64,000 nucleotides of DNA from Nymphaea colorata (lineage: Eukaryota; Streptophyta; Magnoliopsida; Nymphaeales; Nymphaeaceae): contig NC_045148.1 in assembly GCF_008831285.2 (NCBI RefSeq), positions 10,173,001 to 10,237,000 on the forward strand, written 5' to 3'. Within the stretch, counting starts at the first letter, position 1; every line of letters begins with the position of its first letter. The notes under the pieces were generated by a model. The model was not told where the DNA came from. It saw nothing but the letters and a program-made list of their open reading frames with translations, and ran no database searches. The position numbers and the translations under genes are program-made. Shown one piece after another: positions 35,180-44,648 of this stretch.

Positions 35180-36306
35180 TGTTACAACCATTCCTTCAGC
35201 ATCTGCGAAAGCCACCACGACTGAGATAGGAGAGGGTATCCAAGGATCAGCTCAGAACGCTACAGAGGCAAAGGGAGGTTAACAGCCCTCTCGGCTCTGC
35301 TTTATCACTCGATAATATGTGTAGGGAGGTTGACGGCGAAGGTAGGATGCATGGCCCAGCAGCAAGGGAGGCTAAGCTCCTAGGCAAGGAGTTGGGGAGA
35401 GCCCAATCGACGGCAAGGGAGGTTAAGAAGTCTCCCCCACATGACGATTGGCGACAGAGGGAGGTTATTGTTGAGGTCCCAACTATAATTGGGCCAGTTG
35501 GGGAAGGGGCAGAATCAACCAAGGGAGGTTGTAAGGCCCTCCTCACACAAGGCCAAGGGTGGCCTGCCTCCAAGGCGAGCCACGACTAAGAGGTCAGCCA
35601 CCCTGGTCGATGCCTTGGTGCCCAGACGCAACAGAAGAAGACTGGGCAGGCTCGGTCAGCAGAAGACCAAGTGGGACATGTTGGTGTGTCGTTCGGGACA
35701 CGACAACAAGAGAGGGACGTAACCAGCGCGCTCTCTGACGGAACACGCTACCCTACAAGGTGGGGCACGACGAGCAGGGAGGGGCACGACCAGGGTGACT
35801 CGGACGGGACACCATGGAGATCCTTGGCGGGACATGTTGGGCTGTTAGGCAGGACGCGATTAACGAGTGAAAACACGCAGAGGGACACGAAGGCGAGCGA
35901 ACCTCTCGGGTTTGACGGGACTCGTCCGCGCGACGAGGTAGGACACGCCAAGAAGAGGAGGACACCGTGGCGGACGCCTCAAGGAGCTACTGATTGTTGG
36001 AGTTTCGAGGCTGATGATTACAAGGGAGCAGTTTACACTGCTAGGCTTTATCCCCCCGTGACCAGGTTTCTTGTCTCAACGCCCTATAGTGCGTGGGAAA
36101 GGGTGTAAATTTCTGTTTCACACCTGCCACCGGCACCCCTATGTTGGGCTCCTCCTTGTGCACATTGTAAAGGACACAGCCCGGCAGCGGGAAGACCTAC
36201 CTCGGGGCTTGGGGAATGGTTTGTTGCGATCATAGACATTGTTTGTTGAGTGAGATGGGAGAGATTTGAACAATGTATCGCTGCGTTATTATAAAAATTA
36301 ACATCA
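35180..36306 (+). mobile_element. Gypsy LTR between elements A and B
   Basis: The start is TGTTACAACC directly after a purine tract, and the end is TTAACA or ATCA at 36303-36306, so TGTTA and TAACA form inverted ends. It holds six AGGGAGG motifs at 35272, 35323, 35365, 35416, 35458 and 35522, and about twelve GGACACG-like motifs between 35671 and 35950. The first 600 bp match the B 3' LTR (44649 onward) in motif order and in the blocks around 35595-35700; the rest diverges. It serves at the same time as A's 3' LTR and B's 5' LTR. No target duplication was identified. Confidence 0.65.
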
Positions 36307-36579
36307 CCCCAAAATTGATACTTTGAGAGCTATTGTTGTGAGCTTGGGTTGGGAACCATTACTCACCACCCTTGGGATCAACTAGGGCCTTTGTACGGAC
36401 CGGAAGCCTCTGTATCCACCAACCTTGTGAGGTAGGTTTAGCTACATCTGTGACTAGTGGATGGGACAACTTTCGATAGAGGACAGATTATGATGGCAGC
36501 GGTATTCAGTTGAAGACCAGACAAATTATTTCAGATTAGGTCAGCCGAGTGGTTAAATTCAGCTTGCGAGATATCCTCC

Positions 36580-38388
36580 ATGGCCAAAGGAGGGAAGAAC
36601 AAGGCACCGGTGGTGGCTGACGTTTCAGAAGCTCAAGAGGAGTGTGTGACAGCCCAAGTGGGGGCTGATCGTGTAGTTAGAGGGGAAACCAACCCCTCCC
36701 GATTGACAAACCTAGAATCCAGCATTGTAATTTCAGAACTTAACCAATGGTTTAAGGCCTTCAAAAATAAACCGGTTAGGTTTCCGATATGGGGACAGTT
36801 TTGAAACAAGTTAAAGAGATGATTGATAACCTTGAAGTATCCAATGAATGGGGGAAGATTCGCTATGACTCCGAATGGAGAATGAATGAGGGATTTCATT
36901 ACGAGATAGGAGAGACGTCTCAGAAAGCCTTATCTAGGAGCAAGGGAACCCAATGTTCCTCCCCGAGGCCAACAGATTACTCACTTGGGTGGCCGGTTGA
37001 AAGTAGGGGGAGCCACCACTTGACTCCACCCGATCCCAAGAGCTGGGCAAACACCGATAGCCCAGCTGACAAAGAGGACAGTGTAAGGTTTTCGGAAGGT
37101 AGGAGCAATAAGGCATACCAAACCGGCGGGTTTTCGACAAGGGCAGCTGAAAGGGGGGGGACAAATGCATAGGGGGCGTAGGAATTATGAACATGCGCAG
37201 GCCGAAAGGCACCCACACACCTTTATAATTCCGCCCGAAAGAGGAGAACCGAGGGGTCACGGGCGTGTACGAGCGGAGAGATGGAGGCACGGTACGTGCA
37301 ACCACGAAGAACCACTCCCACGATATGAAATAGGGGCACGACCAGACCCTACCACGGACTTCCATGACGACATATCAGGCCCAGATTCACCATGGGATGA
37401 ACCTCCCCACCAGATACAAAGGCAGCGACCCCTCTATGGCAAAATTAATCTCAACCATTTCCATGATGATCCCCAAGATGAGAGATTACGATCCATGTCA
37501 TGGTCAAAGTTTGATTTCCTCAGATTTGGGGGGCAAGAGGCCCAAGAATGGTTATACAAGAACCATCAATACTTCATTTGTCAACAAGTTCCTAGAGATC
37601 TATACGTCTCTGTCGCGGTGCTTCACTTCGAGGGAGAGGTCACGAGGTGGTGCAATTGGTGTTACCGTGGGCTACCGGAACCAACTTGGGAGGAGCTAAT
37701 GCAAGAGGTTATGGACCGGTTTGGGGAATCTGCTTTTCATGACTACGAGATAGAACTGAAGGCGTTGCGGCAAAAAGGAGCCGTAAATTACTACCAAGTC
37801 GAGTTTGAAGACCTTAGCAGCATGGTCCACGCGTGGCCCGAAGGGGCACTTATTTTCAGTTTTATTGGAGGGTTAGGGGAAGACATCAAGCTCGAGCTTA
37901 TGACTGATAGACCCCAGCGTTTATGTGAGCCCTACAAGAGGGTCAATCGTATTGAGGAAAAGATTAGACGACTTGAAGCATACCATCGGCCAGCTAGTCT
38001 CTCGGCACCCACTCGAGGCCGCCAATCATATTTCCCTCCTCGACGGTATCTTCCTAGAGCCCGGACTCCCGAAAAGCTTCTGTCAGTTGGCTCTCCTCAG
38101 AAACCAGCCACTTCACATGTTAAATTTATCACTCCACAAGAGCGGGATGAAAAAATTAAGCAAGGAATGTGCTTGTACTGCCTGAAGGAATATTTTAAGG
38201 AGCATAAATGCAGGACCAACATGATATATCAAATGATAGAAGAGGAGGAAGAACCACTAACCCAAGAGGATAGCATCACATTCGTCGAGAGTAATGAAGA
38301 AAGGGGAGAGTCCTCAAATGAGCAGGTGATTGTACCACAACCTACTTCTCCATGTCTTGAACCCCCACTCCTAACTCTAAGAGGGTAG
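36580..38388 (+). pseudogene. gag: Gag remnant of element B
   Basis: The start is ATG 36580 (MAKGGKNKAPVV). The first frame ends near 36804, a second runs 36789-37172 and the third 37165-38388, so two frameshifts break one gag. The third frame has the retrotransposon gag core: SWSKFDFLRFGGQEAQEWLY, then FEGEVTRWCNW and WEELMQEVMDRFG. A zinc knuckle follows, CLYCLKEYFKEHKC (C-x2-C-x7-H-x-C, near 38170-38212), the usual form in this lineage. An acidic tail precedes the stop. Confidence 0.85.
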
Positions 38389-38396
38389 AAGGAACC

Positions 38397-38924
38397 GTGG
38401 GAGGCCTAAGGGTGATGATCTTGGTTGACACTGGTGCAACCCATAATTTTATTAGTCAACCTGTAGCTATTTCAATAGGGTGTGAGAGGAAGTCTTACCC
38501 CTCCCCCCCACCCCCCCCCCCCCCCCACTTTGAGGTTATGGTGGGAGATGGTGCCCGGATTCCTTGCCGTGAAGCTTGTGAAGGGATGGACCTCCAAATT
38601 CAAAACACTAGCTTTTGGGTAGACTTGTTTGTTCTGACACAATATGGCACAGATATAATCTTGGGAGTCCAATGGATTAAGACCCTTGAGGAGATCACAT
38701 TTAACTTCAAAGAGATGACCTTGAGGTTCCCTCAAACAGGAGGAAAACAAGCAACACTTAAGGCCATTGATGGCCCGGTTGCTCCAAGAGAGGCTATAAG
38801 AGCACTACAAGCTCAAGAACTCGCATATTTGTTGCTAGCATGCGTTGAAGGAAAGTCCCCCAATGAGGAGGAGATACCCGTGCCCATTTCCCTCCTCTTG
38901 GGAGAATACACTGATGTCTTCTAG
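38397..38924 (+). pseudogene. Retropepsin remnant of element B
   Basis: The catalytic motif VDTGATHNFIS has its Asp codon at 38427. The segment FVLTQYGTDIILGVQWIKTL is the C-terminal hydrophobic Gly motif. A run of C bases (38500-38526) lies inside and encodes a proline string, probably slippage. The frame ends at a TAG at 38922-38924 where the family normally continues into reverse transcriptase, and it differs from the frame of gag. Confidence 0.85.
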
Positions 38925-40230
38925 GAGCCCAAAGGGCTGCCTCCCCCACGGTCCCATGATCACCGCATTCAACTCCTACCCAGGACCTCGGATGTGAGCA
39001 TGCATCCGTATAGATATGCCCATGCTCAAAAGTATGAGTTAGAGCGTCAAGTTAAAAAGATGTTGAGGGAATGACTAATCTGACCTTCCACAAGTGTCAT
39101 CTCCTCACCGGTGTTATTAGTAAAGAAACATGATGGGACGTGGCGATTTTGCATTGATTATCGGGCCCTCAATGAGGCCACCCTCAAAGACAAACATCTT
39201 ATCCCGGTAATATATGAGTTGCTAGATGAGCTTTTCGGCGCCAAGTACTTCTCTAAGATCGAATTGAGGTCCGGATACTTTCAGATTCGTATGGCACAAG
39301 AGGACATCCCCAAGACGGCTTTCCACACCCACGACGGACACTTTAAGTTTATGGTGATGCTTTTCAGGCTAACGAACGCACGGCCACTTTCCAACGGTGC
39401 ATGAATGATGTGTTCCGAACAATCTTAGAAAGTGTGCTTGTTTTCTTTGATGATATGCTGGTCTATAGCACCACACTTGAAGATTATGTGAAACACCTCC
39501 GGTTAGTTCTTGAGTTACTCCGGAAGCATCAATTGTATGCCAAGCAGACAAAATGTAGTTTTGGCCAGACCGATGTAGCTTATTTGGGGTACATTGTCAC
39601 TTCGGAGGGAATCAAGGCTGACCCCTCTAAGATCGAAGCCATGGTTGACTGGTCGATGTCATCCTCCCTATGCGGGATGAGGGGATTCCTTGGACTCACG
39701 TGATATTACCGTAGGTTCATTAAACACTATGGAATCATTGCTGCCCCTCTCTCCGCATGCTCCAAAAAGGAGGATGGGTTTGGATTGAGGAGGCACAGGA
39801 TGCATTTGAGAAGTTGAAGACAGCCATGACTATAGCCCCGGTATTGTTTTTGTCCGATTTCTCGAAGACCTTTGTTGTGAAAACCGATGCTTGCAAGGTC
39901 GGAATAGATGAGATTGTCAGCCAAGATAGGCACCTCATTGCCTATATCAACAAGGCTCTCAGCGGACGGGCTGCTCGGTTCTCTACTTATGAGCATGAGA
40001 TGTTGGCTATCGTGGTTGCGGTGGAAAAATGACGTCCCTACTTGATCGGACAGCGGTTTATAGTGAGGACTGACCATGTGAGTCTAAAATACATCTTAGC
40101 ACAACGCATCTCCACCCCCACTCAATAAAGGTTGATCGTCTGTTTATTATGCTATGATTTGTCCATTGAATACAAATGGGTCGTAGAGAACTCAGCGGCG
40201 GATGCCCTCTCTCGAGTTCCCGAAGCACTC
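38925..40230 (+). pseudogene. Reverse transcriptase and RNase H remnant of element B
   Basis: Reverse transcriptase: [20 protein letters not shown], then [14 protein letters not shown], and the catalytic FFDD at about 39443-39454. A one-base loss near 39383 in the TNAPATFQ region forces a frame change, and two stops precede the domain at about 39073-39085. RNase H: KTDACKVGIDEI and AYINKALS, with a TGA in the EK*RPYL segment (40030-40032) and a TAA at about 40126. DALSRVPEA (about 40201-40230) is the usual end of this domain. Confidence 0.88.
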
Positions 40231-40389
40231 TTCACAATTTTCAAGCCTATAATCAGTTTATGGAACCGTGTACGAGAGGCACAAGTGAAGGACGATACAC
40301 TTCGACTGCTCCTATCTTCCATTCAGGCCAACCCGGGAAGCATTCCCCGATATACCATTAGAGGGGGTTACTTTACAAGGATAACAAGG

Positions 40390-41082
40390 CGGTTATTCCC
40401 CAAGGCCACCCCTTGCGCAAAGAGATCATCACGCACCATCATGACCTTCCGTTCATGGGGTATGAGGGGCGGGATAAGACACGACTTAAAGTGGCAGTCG
40501 ACTTTTGGTGGAAAGGGCTCAAGGCGGACGAGACCAATTCTGTTAGAGGATGCACCGTTTGCCAACGAGAGAAATATGAGGCGGTGAAGACTCCGGGCCA
40601 CCTTTGTCGTTTACCCATTCTGGATAGACCATGGGATGACGTTTCCATGGACTTTATTAACACCATGTCGCGCTCCAATGGGAAGGAGGTCATCTTAGTT
40701 GTGATTGATAGGCTCACCAAGCACGGGCACTTTGCAGTCTTGCCTCGCTTATACTCAGCACGGTTGGTTGCTGAAACCTACTAAGAATGGGTCGGTAGAT
40801 ACCACGGTATGCCTTGTACCATGGTATGTAATAGGTAAAGCATTTTGTGAGTGATTTTTGAAAGTAATACACTTGTCTCGTGGGAACTAAGGTATTGTTC
40901 AGCTCAGCCCATCACCCACAAACTGATGGACAAATAGATGTTGTAAATCGCACCATTGAGACTTACCTTCGGAGTTTTGCCGATCATAGGCCTTCAACTT
41001 GGATTAAGTACCTTGGTGTGAATGGGCATATAACAGTCCATCAAGATGTCCCCTTTTCAGGCGGTCTATGGGCGTCCTCTAT
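40390..41082 (+). pseudogene. Integrase remnant of element B, first part
   Basis: Zinc-binding H-H-C-C: HHDLPFMGYEGRDKT with CTVCQREK. Core: MDFI and VIDRLTKHGHF, then a decayed middle (40785-40900) where several stops lie, then FSSAHHPQTDGQIDVVNRTI. The active-site Glu of the third catalytic position should lie at the VVNRT region, where the family has E; here Asp precedes VVNRT (QIDVVNRT). The part up to the GRP motif ends at 41082, where an insertion interrupts the gene. Confidence 0.85.
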
Positions 41083-42106
41083 TGTTACGTGCCAGCCTAA
41101 GAGCCCGTCGAGACACGAGGCCGTCGATGCCGACAGGCGACGAGCCACCCCGGCCAAGCGCCGAGGGAATGGAGACACTCATTCCTTGCCGCGCAAGGGA
41201 CATGCGAGGCTAGTTGAGGAGACGACCACTTCGAACACGGCGTCCCTTGTAGCGCCAGACCGGGGCGAGAATGGCCGATGACTGCCGACAAGGGACGGCC
41301 ATGCCAGCGCCGAGGGGCGCCGAAGATGGCCCAACGTGGCCAAAGGTGGCGTCGACGGACGCAGGCCAGTCGACGCCGATAGAGCGTCGAGCATGGAGAG
41401 CGTAGGCCTTACGCGCCATGCAGGGAAGGAGCCCATTGTAGAAACTAGAATTGATTTATGTGAGGCTAACCTTTCTTGTGACAGGTCGAAGGACGAGCCA
41501 GGGCCGAGTGGCACCAAGGAGCCGCCCTTCATGCCGAGTGAAGGACAGGCGCGGAGGGAGGATGGCGAGGCCACGACATCATGCGAAGAGAAGACCACCC
41601 TGACCGAGACTGGGTGAAGTGAGTTTGCACCCATTCCGAGTGACACGACATTCATCCAACCCATGCGAGGGGTATTTTGACTTTCTTGACTGACCCACAC
41701 CGTCAGATTCATTTGTACATGTTTTTTATGTTTTAACGTTTAAGCTTATGTTCTTTTATTGGTTTGTATATTGGTGTATAGTATCGGTACGGGTTAAAGA
41801 CCATCCCAGTTCGCTCAAGCTTATAAGCTTGAGCCTCCTTGTGTACATACATCATCGAACTATGCTGAATTTTATCGAACTCTAAGTTTGAGAATTCCTT
41901 TTTCCTGTTCTCTCTTTTCTCCCACGAGGGTTTCTCCTCTTCGTCCGCCCGTGAGGGTTCCTCCCCCTTTCTTCTTCATTTCTTCTTCTCTTCTACTTCT
42001 CCCCTCTACTCTCTCGTCTATATCTCCCTCTATATCCTCTTCTCCCCCTGGGGTCCCTGCCCTTGGCGCCCTCTATCTCGCCCAACAACATCCAAACTGT
42101 GCCTTG

Positions 42107-42500
42107 CATCATCCACACCAGCCACGGCTGAAGGAGCTGCCCCATAGCAAATCCCTTCTTGCCGCCCATACATCTCCACTCTTCACCATCCAGCGCCGAT
42201 TGGGGACGAGATCTCAGCAATCGGACGGCGCCAGCAGCTTTCCCTCCTCTTGGCGACTCTCTGGATCAACTTTGAGGAGGATCGGATGCCAAACAACAAG
42301 TTCAGCATCATCCACGCAAGCCACGACTGAAGGAGCATGCTCTATTGTAGACCCCTTTTTGTCGCTCGTACAACTCTGCTCTCCCTCACGCTGCACCAAT
42401 TTGGGATGTAATCTCAATGAGCAGACACCAGTATTGCCTTCCCTACTCCCTAGCGACCTTCTGGACCAGATTTGAGGAGGAGACAAAGATCAACGGTTGA
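42107..42500 (+). repeat. Tandem duplication, period 199 bp, inside the nested insert
   Basis: CATCATCCAC(A/G)C, AGCCACGRCTGAAGGAGC, GATCTCAGCAATCGGACGG-like and AGATTTGAGGAGGA-like blocks occur from 42107 and again from 42306. The units differ at about a quarter of positions. Confidence 0.75.
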
Positions 42501-43210
42501 GAAATCCATCATTGCCGGAATCTGAAGTACACTGGCGGCAAATCCCTGCTCTATTCTGCCAAACCGGCGGCAGCAACCCCAATCTTCATCTGAAAATTGG
42601 GGAAAGCTCTAACCCTGGTGATCTAACTTTCCCCTAGCCGCTTCTTGTGTTGATTTTGTGAATTTCTAGCTATTAGAACTGGCTTTACTTTCATTTCTGC
42701 TGAAAACACATGGAGGAGATCATCCCCGCCCTATTCTGTTCCTGAACTACTTGTGACGGGTGACAGTCCAGCCCTTTCCTTCAACAACGACTAGACCTTA
42801 GGGTGGTCATTTGCCCCCCATCTTTTGGGCATCCCTTTGTAACTATCTCAGCTAGCTGCAGTCCAAATCTCAGTTCAATCCGACGCTCGGTTGAATTTTG
42901 GCAAATTTTCAAAGTTTCAGCTCCCCTGTCCTGCGGCAGACCCTATTTTCTGCCTATCGCTTGTGACAGCCAGCCGACTTCTCCAAGGGCTCGACTTCGT
43001 TGGGAAACTCCAATGAAGCTCAAATTTGGAGTGTTGATTCATAATTATTGGGAGAAGCGGTAGTCCAAATTTCAACTCAAAAGGAGCTCTATGCGATTTT
43101 CTGAAGGTGGAGTGACCTTGTGCACATCAGTGAACCAGGGAGCTCATCTTAGCTCGGGAGAAGCTGGAGCTTAGCTGCCTTGCAGTACGCGTGCACCGGC
43201 GTTAAATAGT

Positions 43211-43595
43211 GCTTGCCACACCCCACTCATATCTGCTCTTGGGGTTATCCTTTTTCTACGGTGAAGCTTTTCTACTTTAAGAGATTTATGCCCTTATATC
43301 CATGCTTTTTCAATGACTACTATGTCCATTGTGTTGAAGGTTTATTGAAGGAGTACACGGCGACCACAAAGAGGAGCTTGGAGCATTACCTATCCTGCAG
43401 CGCGCGCTTGCTTCACCCCATACGTCTGCTCCCGGGGTTAACCTCACTTTCTGGTGAAGCTTCTCCACTTGGGCTTTTCTATACTTTGCTAATTGCTTAG
43501 CCAGTGACTGCCCTGTCTGTTGTATGTGAGGGCTTATCCAAGGCGCAGAAGGTGACGAGGAGTTGATTGGCGCCTACCTTCTCTCCATAGCCGTA
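43211..43595 (+). repeat. Second tandem duplication, about 190 bp, inside the nested insert
   Basis: CTTGCCACACCCCA..TCTGCTCTTGGGGTTA, GGTGAAGCTTTTCTACTT and ATTGTGTTGAAGG-like blocks of the first unit recur as CTTGCTTCACCCCA..TCTGCTCCCGGGGTTA, GGTGAAGCTTCTCCACTT and TTGTATGTGAGGG. Confidence 0.65.
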
Positions 43596-44058
43596 CTGGA
43601 TGCCAAGGACCTTGGTCTTCTGCCCTTGGTAGAGTGTGCTGGGCTAGCCCCAGCCAGGTTTGTCTCACTTTTCCCCTATAGAACGGGGCAGGATTTATTG
43701 CTTTAAACCTTGTTGTAGACTATCCTAAGGGTTTGCAGAATAGTTTGCACATCCCTAGGCATGTATGGCATGGTTTGTTGAGTGAGGCTTGAGGGCTAAA
43801 TTATACGCTACGCTTGTAAGGCCTGGAACCCTTCTTCTGTAGTAGGTTCAGACCTAACATAGTTGGGAAAAAGCCCTTGTACCACTACCCTGAGGTTTTT
43901 GCTGGGTCTGTTTCTATCAGGGTAGAGTTTTTATAGAGCTCAATGCTCAGAGATCACCGAAGCACCCCTGAAGAGGTCTTGGGGACATCAGGACGGCAAT
44001 GCAGGCAGTGAGTTCAGAGGCATTTTGCAACGCCCTCAGTCTGCATCCTACCATCTAC

Positions 44059-44648
44059 CCACGTTGAGAAGCTATGAACCCGACCTGGCTGGGGAGGAAG
44101 ATCTCGAGCGAGCGTTGCTTGACCGCGATGAGGTATTACGGGTCCTCCGCAAGAACCTTGGGAGAGCAAGGAGCCGGATGCAGTTGCAGCACAATAAGGG
44201 GCGAGCAGAACGGTAGTTTTCGGAAGGGGATTGGGTATGGCTCAAGAGGCTGCCTAGAGGGCAGAAGACCTTGTTTGGGAGACCTTACTCCAAGCTCATA
44301 CCGCATTACTATGGTCCCTACAGAGTTGGAGCACGTCATGGGAAGGCTGCCTATCGTTTTGGAGTTGCCCTCCCAAGCCAAAGTTCATCCCGTTTTTCAT
44401 GTGGGATGACTTAAGCCATACTGGGGAGCTCCACCTACAGCCATCGTGGAAGCGCCGGATGAGCCCCTCATACCATGGAAGGTATTGCGCAGACACAAGG
44501 TGCGGAGGGATGGTGAGCTTCGGCATGAATACCTAGTTGAGTGGGACGGCCAAGATGGAGGGCCAACGTGGGAGGACGCCAACTCCGTTGCAGAAAGGTT
44601 TCCCATGGTAGGAGCCTGGGGGCAGGCTCCATCTAAGAGGTGTGGATC
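44059..44648 (+). pseudogene. Integrase C-terminal part and chromodomain of element B
   Basis: The frame resumes after the insertion with LPTLRSYEPDLAGEEDLERA and LLDRDEVLRVLRKNL, the coiled linker of gypsy integrases. A TAG at 44215 follows, then GDWVWLKRL (GPY/F region) and HPVFHVG. The chromodomain is about 44470-44600: KVLRRHKVRRDGELRHEYLV, then EWDGQDGGPTWEDANSV with the Y, W and E/D residues of the histone-methyl-lysine cage fold in place. It ends with RFPMVGAWGQAPSK, followed by the LTR start at 44649. The chromodomain probably guided insertion to heterochromatin when active. Confidence 0.85.

Larger units (their letters stand above)
41083..44053 (+). mobile_element. Nested TG...CA insertion, probable solo LTR
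   Basis: The insert begins TGTTACGTGCC and ends TACCA. It is flanked by TCTAT (41078-41082) and TCTAC (44054-44058), a 5-bp target duplication with one mismatch. If the insert and one flank are removed, the integrase frame on both sides joins without a shift, which fixes the boundaries. Its TGTTAC start matches the LTR at 35180. The left 600 bp are GC-rich. Promoter-like TTGTATATTGGTGTATAG lies at about 41764. A pyrimidine-rich leader-like region begins at about 41895. Two internal duplications are visible, of 199 bp (42107 and 42306) and about 190 bp (43211 and 43404). No polyprotein and no second LTR copy were seen, so a solo LTR or a non-coding large element is the best reading. Confidence 0.7.
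36307..44648 (+). mobile_element. Chromovirus-type Ty3/Gypsy element B, internal region, decayed
   Basis: Order: leader (36307-36579), gag (36580-38388), protease (38397-38924), reverse transcriptase (about 38940-39720), RNase H (about 39760-40230), integrase (about 40390-41082), a 2,971-bp insertion (41083-44053), integrase C-terminal part (44059-44400) and chromodomain (about 44446-44600). The gag-pol order with integrase after RNase H and a C-terminal chromodomain is that of chromoviruses. Stops and frameshifts occur in every domain, so it cannot move on its own. The primer-binding site was not recognised with confidence; the sequence after the LTR resembles TTGATAC...GAGAGC rather than a clean tRNA-Met complement. 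Confidence 0.85.

Noticed and set aside
35671-35950. CRISPR-like array
   Set aside because: The repeats are 7-8 bp, degenerate and unevenly spaced within a plant retrotransposon LTR; no CRISPR features.
36304-36340. tRNA-Met primer-binding site after the middle LTR
   Set aside because: TTGATACTTTGAGAGC is only loosely like TGGTATCAGAGC; the match is too poor to call.
41888-42475. 195-codon frame rich in Ser and Pro inside the nested insert
   Set aside because: It reads a pyrimidine-rich leader-like zone, crosses the border of a 199-bp duplication, and has no domain.
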